Shown: piece after piece, positions 1 through 5,158 of the stretch
Numbering within the stretch: the stretch's first letter is position 1
How the letters are laid out: each line of letters opens with the position of its first letter
Assembly: GCA_916720015.1 (NCBI GenBank)
Contig: CAKAPZ010000072.1
Coordinates: 1 to 5,538 of the forward strand
DNA length: 5,538 bases
Origin: an uncultured Atopobium sp.
Lineage (GTDB): Bacteria > Actinomycetota > Coriobacteriia > Coriobacteriales > Atopobiaceae
Direction of reading: 5' to 3'
Translations under genes and position numbers: made by a program
Notes under the pieces: generated by a model
Databases searched by the model: none
What the model saw: the letters and a program-made list of their open reading frames with translations, nothing else
What the model was told of the DNA's origin: nothing

Positions 1-1915
1 AAAGCAAGCGGTCCATTGGCTTGCGCGCTTCCATGTCCAGCTTAATGTCTGCAACAGCGCTTTCTTGATCTGGTGTCAGCTGATACGGGAAGCTGGACTC
101 CATCTCTTCCTGAGCGGGAGTGTCCAGTGAGAACGCATAGCCTGGCACTGAAGCGCGGCGCGTGTAAAGGTCTACCAGGTCAAACGCCAGTTTCTTGGCA
201 GACTTTCTAGCCTTGTTAGTGGCGCGCGACCAATCCGCCGTGTTAAGCCTGGTCAGGCGTGGATTATTGCCGTCGGGTCCCACATAGCGCGTGATGCGGT
301 CAACTTGCTCCAAGGGCACATAGAGTTTATCGTCATTAGCGTACTCAAGCAAGAAGTAATCACGCTCTCTACCTGCAACTTCTTGACGTACAATAGCGGT
401 AAAGTGCGCAATACCGTGCGTTGCGTGGACAACGTAGTCGCCCGGCTTAAACGGAAACGTCACCGTAGTGGGGTCAATGCGCTTGGAGCGCTTCTTGTTG
501 CGCGCGCTTCTGGCCGTCAAGTCCGAGACAGAAAGCACTGCTAGATTAGCTGTTGGAATGATAATTCCCGCTGGAACAGGCGCATCGGTAAACGTGACAC
601 GGCCACGTTTGAGCGGCGCGTAGACACCATTTTGATCCGGCTCGTTTTCAAGCGCTGTACCCAGCGACTCTTCAAACGGAATGGACTCATCCGAGAAAAG
701 CAGCTTGAGGTGCTCGCGAGCTGCACGGTCTGGCACCGCAAACACCACGGCATCGCGATCTTGCACTAGCTGCCTTACACGGCCCAAAAGCTTTGTGTCC
801 GAGCCTGCAATGGACGGCTGTACCACAGAAAGCTCTGCCGTTACCGCAGCTCCCGTGCGCAAAAGTGACGAGAAGGACAGGCGCTGTTGCGAGCCAAAGT
901 CCATAGCCTTGGGGTCTGTGTACAGACCATCTAGTTTCACTTTTGATGCTGCTGCGGATGCAGAAATCTCATCAAAGGCGCGCTGGCAATCGTCAAACAG
1001 TGAGCGGGGCTCAGCAAGAACTACCAGCGTCTCTGAAGAGATATGCTCAAGTGGGCTGGCAGATCCTCCGTATAGTACGGGCAGATAGCGCTCAAGCGCA
1101 GGGGCTTGGGCTCCGCGCTGAATAAGCTCCAGGTCAGCGGCAAGTGCAGAGTTTTCTTGCGCTCGCGTATAGAGTGCTTCCTCCGCGCGGCGAATGGTCT
1201 CTTTGGTAAACGCAAGCTCTCTAGCTGGGGCAACGGTAACCTCATCAATGGCGCCGATAGTCTGGCCGGTAGCTGCCACCATGCGCCTGATGCGGTCAAT
1301 CTCGTCTCCGAAGAACTCAATACGCACGGGACTTGTTGCCTGAGCTGGGAAGATATCAACGGTGTCTCCGTGAATGTGGAAGGTGCCTGGCGCATCTACC
1401 TCGCCGGTGTCGGCGTATCCCATGCCCACGAGCAGTGATGCAACATCCTCAAAGGGGACGTCGTCGCCAACGGTGAACGTCGCTGGAAGAAAATAGCCCG
1501 AACCAACAGGGGGAACTCTGCGCATCAGCGCGTGGGCGCTTGCAACTACAATGACCTTCTCGCCAGCGGAAAGCTTGGCGATGGCGCGACACCTGGCTCC
1601 AATGAGGGCGTCGTCCGGCGTGGTGTCCGACCAGGGGCGATCCTTGCGGTTGGGATAGCGCAGCACGGCGTCGTTGCCCAGCCACGCCGCGAGCGAGCGC
1701 GCCGTGCGATCCGCGGCGTCCTCGCCCGCAACAACCAGCAGGCATGGACGGGGATTCTGCGCCCAGAGCGCAGCCAGCATCAGCGGACGAGCGCTTTGCG
1801 AGAGAGACAGCGTAGCGTCTGATCCGCGCGAAAGCTCTCGTTTCAGCTTCTCTAGCTCGGGCGCGCTCAGTAGTTGAGCTGCAACTCTATTGATAAACAC
1901 ACAGTCTCCCGCCAT
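1..1915 (-). CDS. mfd: Mfd, transcription-repair coupling factor (N-terminal 638 codons, cut by window edge)
   Basis: Mfd removes RNA polymerase stalled at DNA lesions and recruits UvrA, starting transcription-coupled nucleotide excision repair in the cytoplasm. The reverse strand is open in one frame from 1915 to the window edge. Residues about 20-330 form the UvrB-like N-terminal module, including the stretch DTVDIFP...SPVRIEFFGDEIDRIRR. From residue 492 the CarD-like RNA-polymerase-interaction domain is clear (GDYVVHATHGIAHF, then LEYANDDKLYVPLEQVDRI). The translocase begins with FPYQLTPDQESAVADIK (D616, Q617) and PMDRLL. The Walker A GDxGxGKT should follow just outside the window. Mfd is usually about 1,150 residues, so a bit over half is present. 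The start is uncertain: ATG at 1915 has no clear ribosome site, whereas in-frame GTG at 1900 has GGGAG five bases upstream. An in-frame TGA lies further upstream. No frameshift is seen. Family identity is very secure. Confidence 0.95.
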   Translation of the reverse strand, partial: MAGDCVFINRVAAQLLSAPELEKLKRELSRGSDATLSLSQSARPLMLAALWAQNPRPCLLVVAGEDAADRTARSLAAWLGNDAVLRYPNRKDRPWSDTTPDDALIGARCRAIAKLSAGEKVIVVASAHALMRRVPPVGSGYFLPATFTVGDDVPFEDVASLLVGMGYADTGEVDAPGTFHIHGDTVDIFPAQATSPVRIEFFGDEIDRIRRMVAATGQTIGAIDEVTVAPARELAFTKETIRRAEEALYTRAQENSALAADLELIQRGAQAPALERYLPVLYGGSASPLEHISSETLVVLAEPRSLFDDCQRAFDEISASAAASKVKLDGLYTDPKAMDFGSQQRLSFSSLLRTGAAVTAELSVVQPSIAGSDTKLLGRVRQLVQDRDAVVFAVPDRAAREHLKLLFSDESIPFEESLGTALENEPDQNGVYAPLKRGRVTFTDAPVPAGIIIPTANLAVLSVSDLTARSARNKKRSKRIDPTTVTFPFKPGDYVVHATHGIAHFTAIVRQEVAGRERDYFLLEYANDDKLYVPLEQVDRITRYVGPDGNNPRLTRLNTADWSRATNKARKSAKKLAFDLVDLYTRRASVPGYAFSLDTPAQEEMESSFPYQLTPDQESAVADIKLDMEARKPMDRLL

Positions 1916-1922
1916 GCCGCTA

Positions 1923-1948
1923 AACCCACATGCAAACGCATGCGGGTT
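1923..1948 (-). repeat. Hairpin in the mfd leader
   Basis: Two 11-base arms (1923-1933 and 1938-1948) enclose a four-base loop. As minus-strand RNA the stem is fully paired, with one G-U wobble (AACCCGCATGC / GCATGTGGGTT, loop GTTT). The plus-strand version has an A-C mismatch instead, which suggests the minus transcript is the functional one. It ends 8 bases before the ATG at 1915 and 23 before the GTG at 1900. It could influence mfd translation, or be the remnant of a terminator for an upstream gene. There is no real U-tract after it, so a terminator is less likely. Confidence 0.5.
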
Positions 1949-2040
1949 ACACCAAACCTTGCTGGATGAGGCGCGTCGTGCGGCCACGCCATGCACTTGC
2001 CGCAACGTCCCACGAACAGGTATGATAACTTTTCAATTGG

Positions 2041-2079
2041 GCTGTTATTGTAGCTGTTATGCAGCTATTTTGCTATTCT
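2041..2079 (+). repeat. Short direct repeats GCTRTT upstream of nth
   Basis: GCTGTTAT occurs at 2041-2048 and 2053-2060, followed by GCTATTTT at 2064-2071 and GCTATTCT at 2072-2079. The first three copies are 12 and 11 bp apart, about one helical turn, and the last is 8 bp on. The cluster sits 60-100 bp upstream of nth, where a promoter or regulator-binding site is expected. No known operator is recognised. Confidence 0.45.
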
Positions 2080-2129
2080 CGCCTCACGTGATAACGTAAC
2101 TACATACTGGGTACACATAGAAGGAATTG

Positions 2130-2134
2130 AGGAG
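2130..2134 (+). promoter_or_regulatory. Ribosome binding site of nth
   Basis: AGGAG lies five bases before the ATG at 2140, inside the purine-rich stretch TTGAGGAGAGGTT. This near-consensus site fixes the nth start. Confidence 0.8.
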
Positions 2135-2139
2135 AGGTT

Positions 2140-2811
2140 ATGCCCAGAGAATCAAAGAAAGTCAAGGTAGAACGCGGCATTGAGCTGTGCCGACGCATGC
2201 ACGAACTCTATCCAAGCGTCCAGAGCGCGCTGGATTACCACGACGCGTTTACCCTGCTCATCAGCGTTATGCTTTCGGCGCAGACTACTGACGCCGCGGT
2301 AAATAAGGTCACTCCCGAGCTGTTCCGCCGCTGGCCAGACGCCCCATCCATGGCGGCCGCCAATGCTGTCGAGGTCGGAGAGGTCATCCAGACTATCGGC
2401 TTCTGGCGCGCAAAGGCCAAGCACTGCGTGGAAACCGCCCAGATTCTGCTGACGGAGTACGGCGGAGAAGTTCCGGGCACCATGGAAGACCTGGTCACGC
2501 TCCCGGGCGTTGGTCGAAAGACCGCAAACATCGTGCTCAACAAGATGTTTGACGTGGTCGACGGCATCGCGGTGGACACGCACGTCTACAGGATCTCCAA
2601 GCGTATGCGTCTAAGCTCGGCTTCTACGCCGCTGGCTGCCGAGAAGGATCTGCTCGCGCTTCTCCCCCACGAGCTCTGGAAAGACGTCAACGAAGAGTGG
2701 ATTCACTTTGGGCGAGAAACCTGTACTGCTCGCAACCCCAAGTGCGTTGGCTGTCCCATGAGCGACATCTGCCCCTCCTACGAGCAGCCCAATCGCTGGT
2801 TCAAGGGGTAA
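2140..2811 (+). CDS. nth: Endonuclease III (DNA glycosylase/AP lyase)
   Basis: Nth excises oxidised pyrimidines such as thymine glycol and nicks the abasic site by beta-elimination, starting base excision repair. At 223 residues it is close to the usual bacterial length of about 211. The HhH-GPD fold is intact: SVMLSAQTTD (residues 42-51), the helix-hairpin-helix LPGVGRKTA with catalytic Lys127, and VDTHVYRISKRM with catalytic Asp146. The C-terminal [4Fe-4S] motif C-x6-C-x2-C-x5-C is complete (Cys195, 202, 205, 211). The start is supported by AGGAG at 2130-2134. The gene is divergent from mfd and apparently monocistronic, with a terminator about 165 bp downstream beyond a tandem repeat. Lys127 separates it from monofunctional MutY-type enzymes such as the second HhH-GPD protein at 4186-5139. 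No unusual residues are seen. Confidence 0.96.
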   Translation: MPRESKKVKVERGIELCRRMHELYPSVQSALDYHDAFTLLISVMLSAQTTDAAVNKVTPELFRRWPDAPSMAAANAVEVGEVIQTIGFWRAKAKHCVETAQILLTEYGGEVPGTMEDLVTLPGVGRKTANIVLNKMFDVVDGIAVDTHVYRISKRMRLSSASTPLAAEKDLLALLPHELWKDVNEEWIHFGRETCTARNPKCVGCPMSDICPSYEQPNRWFKG

Positions 2812-2845
2812 GCGCGGGGCCCGGCACGCTGGCCCGGCGCTGATC

Positions 2846-2950
2846 TGCGAGCACACGGGTTTCTCGCTAGGCGCGCATGTTACGAGCGCGCGGGTTTCTC
2901 GCCAAGCGCGCATGCTACGAGCGCACCGGGTTTCTCGCCAGACGCGCTCT
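2846..2950. repeat. Three imperfect 35-bp tandem repeats downstream of nth
   Basis: Units lie at 2846-2880, 2881-2915 and 2916-2950. They share TACGAGCGC, then GGGTTTCTCGCC (or the variant CTCGCT), then a GCGCGCATG-like end. Units 1 and 2 are both exactly 35 bp. Unit 3 has a one-base insertion (ACCGGG) and a diverged end. Each unit is GC-rich and has short self-complementary CGAG/CTCG and GCGC segments that could fold in RNA. The period is not a multiple of three and no gene covers it, so it is non-coding repeat DNA between the nth stop and its terminator, probably within the nth 3' transcript. Confidence 0.8.
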
Positions 2951-2974
2951 TGCTGCGCGCTAAGCTCCACGAAC

Positions 2975-3009
2975 AAAGCCGCTGGTATATGACGTATCAG
3001 CGGCTTTTT
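2975..3009 (+). terminator. Rho-independent terminator of nth
   Basis: AAAGCCGCTG (2975-2984) pairs with CAGCGGCTTT (2998-3007), and GGTA/TATC extends the stem inward. Five T residues (3005-3009) follow the GC-rich part. It lies downstream of nth with no gene between. The opposite strand lacks a good T-tract, so it works mainly for the plus strand. Confidence 0.85.
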
Positions 3010-3040
3010 GCGCGCGGAGTCAATTGACTTGCGATTGCGA

Positions 3041-3160
3041 GCCTGAAAAATGCATGAAGTCTGAGTAAATTTACTCAGACATGACGAGAAAAACCGGCAA
3101 ATAGCTCAGACTTGGTGAACTTTTCCGGCAAATCACTCAGACATGGCAAGAGAATCAGGC
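3041..3160 (-). repeat. Modular repeat element A (120 bp, three direct units plus an inverted unit)
   Basis: Read on the minus strand, the element starts GCCTGA at 3160 and ends TCAGGC at 3041. It contains units starting at 3160, 3129 and 3098, exactly 31 bp apart. Each begins GCCTGA or GCCGG and carries GTCTGAG from position 19 followed by an ATTT-like end. The third unit is closed by an inverted unit, and the pair forms a perfect 22-bp palindrome at 3059-3080. The element lies between the ends of the convergent genes nth and rbr and encodes no credible protein. Its unit layout matches element B at 3201-3318. I do not recognise the family. Candidates are a REP/BIME-like or MITE-like sequence, a protein-binding array or a structured RNA. 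Confidence 0.75.
3059..3080. repeat. Perfect 22-bp palindrome within element A
   Basis: GTCTGAGTAAA is immediately followed by its exact reverse complement TTTACTCAGAC, with no spacer. It is the junction of a forward and an inverted repeat unit. The half-site CTCAGAC recurs in direct orientation at 3105-3111 and 3136-3142. It could be a dimeric protein site or the tip of a cruciform. Confidence 0.85.
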
Positions 3161-3200
3161 TCCATAGAGGGGGGGCGAACTCGGACGCGCTTTAAATTCT

Positions 3201-3318
3201 GCCTGAAAAGTGCAAAGATTCTGTATTTTGGATACAGATTCTTTGATGAAATCAGGCAAATTCACCGAATCTTTAACGCTTTCAGGCAAAAGTTACAGAT
3301 TCTTTTAAGAAATCAGGC
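3201..3318 (-). repeat. Modular repeat element B (118 bp, diverged copy of element A)
   Basis: The minus-strand reading again starts GCCTGA (3318) and ends TCAGGC (3201), with units starting at 3318, 3287 and 3257 (31 and 30 bp). In units 1 and 2 TCTG or TCGG falls at the same place as in element A: base 20 in unit 1, base 19 in the 30-bp unit 2. The core is AGAATCTGT rather than ATGTCTGAG. The last unit meets an inverted unit in a hairpin with 14-bp arms (3213-3226 and 3232-3245, one mismatch, five-base loop). Elements A and B are separated by 40 bp that include a run of seven G (3169-3175). Sequence divergence with conserved architecture suggests old duplication or selection on structure. 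Confidence 0.75.
3213..3245. repeat. 14-bp-arm hairpin in element B
   Basis: CAAAGATTCTGTAT (3213-3226) and ATACAGATTCTTTG (3232-3245) are inverted copies with a single central mismatch, separated by TTTGG. The outer ends GCCTGA (3201-3206) and TCAGGC (3252-3257) also pair, so the whole 57-bp segment can fold on itself. It is the counterpart of the palindrome in element A. Confidence 0.8.
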
Positions 3319-3368
3319 GCGCAACGAGCATATAGCGAGAAGACCGCCCTACAGCAACATCTGCGCAC

Positions 3369-3405
3369 AAAAAACCCGCCAGCAGGTCATTGGCTTGCTG
3401 GCGGG
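3369..3405 (-). terminator. Rho-independent terminator of rubrerythrin
   Basis: Read on the minus strand, CCCGCCAGCA (3405-3396) pairs perfectly with TGCTGGCGGG (3384-3375) around an 11-base loop. Six T residues (3374-3369) follow. It lies 57 bp past the rbr stop. The other strand has no T-tract, so it acts only on leftward transcription. Confidence 0.92.
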
Positions 3406-3462
3406 TACATTTAACGCACTAAAACTTCAGGCTGCGACTTCGCAGCTCAGAGCGCCTACAAC

Positions 3463-4008
3463 TTAGTAGTTGAGGGACTGCTCCTCGAAGTATGCCTGTG
3501 GGTGACCGCAAACTGGGCAGACCTTTGGTGCAGATGCGCCGACGTGCAGGTGACCGCACTTGAGGCACTTCCAAACCTTGACACCCTCGCGCTCAAAGAC
3601 CTCGCCGGACTCAACGCGCTCAAGAAGCTTCTGGTAACGCTCGTCATGAGCCTTCTCGATGTTGCCGACAAGACGGAACTTAGCAGCGATCTCTGCGAAG
3701 CCCTCCTCCTCAGCTACCTTAGCGAAGTCAGCGTACATAGTGGTCCACTCGTAGTTCTCGCCAGCTGCTGCGTCCTTGAGGTTCTCTGCAGTCTCTGGAA
3801 TCTTGCCGCCGTGGAGGTACTTGAACCAAAGTTTAGCGTGAACGCGCTCGTTGCCAGAAGTCTCGGTGAAGATGTTGGAAATCTGCTGGTAACCCTCTTT
3901 TGCAGCCTGGGAAGCATAGTAGCTGTACTTGTTGGTAGCCTGGGACTCACCAGCAAAAGCTGCCTCGAGGTTCTTCTTTGTCTGAGAATTCTCAAAATCT
4001 ACTGCCAT
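3463..4008 (-). CDS. rbr: Rubrerythrin (non-heme diiron peroxidase)
   Basis: Rubrerythrin reduces hydrogen peroxide to water with electrons passed through its rubredoxin-like domain, and is a standard cytoplasmic defence of anaerobes. Its 181 residues are near the typical length of about 190. The N-terminal four-helix domain shows the expected iron ligands: Glu21 (FAGESQA), Glu54 and His57 (NERVH), Glu84 and Glu87 (AAGENYEW), and Glu118 and His121 (GNIEKAH). The C-terminal rubredoxin-like domain has CLKC (Cys148, Cys151) and [11 protein letters not shown] (Cys164, Cys167). AGGAG five bases before ATG 4008 fixes the start. The gene has its own upstream region with a Fur-type box and ends at a strong terminator, so it is probably monocistronic and iron- or peroxide-regulated. 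All metal ligands look intact, and identification is secure. Confidence 0.97.
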   Translation of the reverse strand: MAVDFENSQTKKNLEAAFAGESQATNKYSYYASQAAKEGYQQISNIFTETSGNERVHAKLWFKYLHGGKIPETAENLKDAAAGENYEWTTMYADFAKVAEEEGFAEIAAKFRLVGNIEKAHDERYQKLLERVESGEVFEREGVKVWKCLKCGHLHVGASAPKVCPVCGHPQAYFEEQSLNY

Positions 4009-4013
4009 TTTTT

Positions 4014-4018
4014 CTCCT
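4014..4018 (-). promoter_or_regulatory. Ribosome binding site of rbr
   Basis: On the minus strand AGAGGAG precedes an A-rich spacer. AGGAG ends five bases before the ATG at 4008. Confidence 0.85.
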
Positions 4019-4023
4019 CTCCC

Positions 4024-4048
4024 GCGTTAACGAGTGGCACGTTAACGC
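4024..4048. promoter_or_regulatory. Inverted repeat GCGTTAACG-N7-CGTTAACGC, candidate operator upstream of rbr
   Basis: Two perfect 9-bp inverted arms (4024-4032 and 4040-4048) are separated by seven bases. Each arm centres on the palindromic hexamer GTTAAC, and the centres are 16 bp apart. The site lies six bases upstream of the rbr ribosome site, so it may be an operator for a dimeric regulator or a hairpin in the leader RNA. A perfect TTGACA (4050-4055, minus) lies immediately upstream, but no good -10 follows. The regulator is not identified. Confidence 0.5.
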
Positions 4049-4115
4049 ATGTCAAAGCGCTTGTGAGCGCAATGTTAAGCGCCTGGGTAGCGCCGTGTTA
4101 CCTGTGGTGAACAAA

Positions 4116-4136
4116 TGCAAATGATAATCATTAGCA
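4116..4136. promoter_or_regulatory. Fur-type iron box upstream of rbr
   Basis: The core AATGATAATCATT is a perfect 6-1-6 palindrome, and TGC/GCA at both ends extend the symmetry to 21 bp with one mismatched pair. Positions 4117-4135 match the classical 19-bp Fur consensus at 16 of 19 bases. The site is about 108 bp upstream of the rbr start and about 50 bp past the end of the MutY-like gene. It therefore most likely controls rbr, linking it to Fur or a related metalloregulator such as PerR. Which protein binds cannot be read from the site. Confidence 0.7.
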
Positions 4137-4174
4137 CTTATGCTCATATACTGACCCCTTCGTCAGCACTATGA

Positions 4175-4180
4175 ATTATA
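4175..4180 (-). promoter_or_regulatory. Candidate -10 element for rbr
   Basis: A perfect TATAAT on the minus strand lies just after the stop of the MutY-like gene. Transcription from it would cross the Fur-type box at about +30 to +50 and give a long rbr leader. No convincing -35 is seen 16-18 bp upstream, so this is a weak call. Confidence 0.3.
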
Positions 4181-4185
4181 ACCAT

Positions 4186-5139
4186 TTAGGGTAGCCAGTA
4201 TTCATCATTTTTCTGACAAAAGCCTTCCTTCGCAAGTTCTTCAAGTAAGCCAAGGGTAACCTGCTCATCAAGGGTTTCTCGCCCCGCGTTAACCTCAATC
4301 TGACAAAGCTCCTGGTGAAGCATCTCGAACACCGCTCCTCCCTCGTCTTTATGGGCGAGAAGAACGCGCAAGAGCTCGGCTCGCTTCTGTCGATGAGATC
4401 CCTCAAAGCGCGTCTGCTTGACGTGACTTTTTGACCTTCGCGAAGGGTTGGGAATGGTTTTCTTCAGGTACGCACCATAGTCGAGAAGGGCGTAGTACCA
4501 GCTACGTGGCGTGAGCTCCGCTGTGGCATCGTTCGCGGCACCGTCGGCGTTCGCAACGTTCGCAGCGTCTGCGACGTCCGCCGCATCCTCAACACTCGCA
4601 GGGCACGTTAGCTCTACCAGCGGGACAAGCTCGGAGTCTGGCACGCCCTCTGCCTGCGGATACAGCTCGTGCAGAAAGACCGTGCGCACGTTAGTCTCCA
4701 GGTAAACACCGTGCAGATTAAACGCAAACGCACGAATACCCGCAGCAGTGGCCGGACCAATGCCTGGAAGCTTTACCAGCTCCTTTGGATCTTGTGGAAA
4801 GACTCCGCCGGCCTCAGAAATTGCCTGAGCAGCTCGATGCACGGACAAAGCACGACGGTTGTAGCCCAGGCCCTGCCATTCTTCAAGCACGTCCGAAGGC
4901 GCGGCGGCAGCCAGCGCGTCAACCGTGGGGAAGCGCTCCAGCCATCTCTGCCAGCGGCCATCTACACGGCTGACTTGTGTCTGCTGAAGCATAACCTCAG
5001 AAATCCAAATAGCATACGGATCATACGTGCGACGCCAAGGCAAATCACGATACAATTCGCGACCTTTCTTGGCTACGAACTCAACAAATGCACGCAGCTC
5101 AGGCGTAAGTTCTGATGCGGGGTCCACTTCGCCACTCAT
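4186..5139 (-). CDS. MutY-like HhH-GPD DNA glycosylase lacking the [4Fe-4S] cluster
   Basis: This HhH-GPD glycosylase of 317 residues probably excises a mispaired base, adenine opposite 8-oxoguanine if it behaves like MutY. Seen motifs: LPWR...PYAIWISEVMLQQTQV, with Glu48 at the position of the MutY catalytic Glu; WQGLGYNRRA (89-97); and the helix-hairpin-helix LPGIGPATAAGI (124-135). There is no lysine where Nth has its lyase Lys. The catalytic Asp of the MutY DGNV motif is replaced by Glu148 in LETNVRTVF. The usual cysteine cluster is absent and its place is taken by DYGAYLKKTIPNPSRRSK (220-237), then KQTRFEGSHRQKR. Residues 182-208 are an Ala/Asp/Asn-rich insertion. The start at 5139 is chosen because it follows the upstream stop by 19 bp, although no ribosome site is visible. 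An earlier in-frame ATG would overlap the upstream gene by 143 bp. It is probably co-transcribed with the Rrf2 gene. Confidence 0.88.
   Translation of the reverse strand: MSGEVDPASELTPELRAFVEFVAKKGRELYRDLPWRRTYDPYAIWISEVMLQQTQVSRVDGRWQRWLERFPTVDALAAAAPSDVLEEWQGLGYNRRALSVHRAAQAISEAGGVFPQDPKELVKLPGIGPATAAGIRAFAFNLHGVYLETNVRTVFLHELYPQAEGVPDSELVPLVELTCPASVEDAADVADAANVANADGAANDATAELTPRSWYYALLDYGAYLKKTIPNPSRRSKSHVKQTRFEGSHRQKRAELLRVLLAHKDEGGAVFEMLHQELCQIEVNAGRETLDEQVTLGLLEELAKEGFCQKNDEYWLP
4531..4584. repeat. Degenerate 9-bp repeats coding an Ala/Asp/Asn insertion
   Basis: Six adjacent 9-bp units, for example GTTCGCAAC, GTTCGCAGC, GTCTGCGAC and GTCCGCCGC, lie inside the MutY-like gene. On the coding strand they give tripeptides of the form A-D/N-V/A (ADV, ADA, ANV, ANA). 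The period keeps the reading frame, as expected for growth by slippage. Confidence 0.65.
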
Positions 5140-5158
5140 TTTTGTATGTGAGATTTTC

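Larger units (their letters stand above)
1916..2139. promoter_or_regulatory. Divergent mfd/nth intergenic region
   Basis: This 224-bp gap must carry promoters for mfd (leftward) and nth (rightward). No strong sigma70 pair is visible. On the plus strand TGCTATTCT (2071-2079) resembles an extended -10, but no good -35 lies at the right spacing. On the minus strand TACAAT (2049-2054 read in reverse) is a reasonable -10, also without a matching -35. Besides these, the region holds the mfd leader hairpin and a run of GCTRTT direct repeats. Promoter positions are tentative. Confidence 0.4.

Noticed and set aside
2013..2026. LexA/DinR box between mfd and nth (CGAACAGGTATGAT)
   Set aside because: Only the left half fits the CGAACRNRYGTTYC consensus. 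The right half lacks GTTC, so SOS control is not supported.
1890..2099. 69-residue plus-strand reading frame upstream of nth
   Set aside because: It spans the mfd start and the divergent promoter region, with no ribosome site or protein-like pattern.
2611..2976. 121-residue minus-strand reading frame
   Set aside because: It overlaps the conserved 3' end of nth and is otherwise made of the 35-bp tandem repeats. No domain or ribosome site is seen.
3041..3318. CRISPR array, suggested by regular 31-bp spacing
   Set aside because: There is no long identical repeat separated by unique spacers. The units are contiguous, diverged and include an inverted unit, and no cas gene is near.
3143..3466. 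107-residue plus-strand reading frame
   Set aside because: It runs through repeat element B and through the rbr terminator, has no ribosome site, and its composition follows the repeats. It also ends overlapping the rbr stop.
4027..4055. Promoter for rbr using perfect TTGACA at 4050-4055
   Set aside because: At 16-18 bp the -10 candidates are CGTTAA or GTTAAC, poor matches, and the resulting transcript would start inside the ribosome binding site.
4272..4283. Extra copy of the tandem-repeat core GGGTTTCTCGCC inside the MutY-like gene
   Set aside because: Only 12 bases match and they encode ordinary residues of the protein. The flanks do not resemble the 35-bp unit, so it is probably coincidence.
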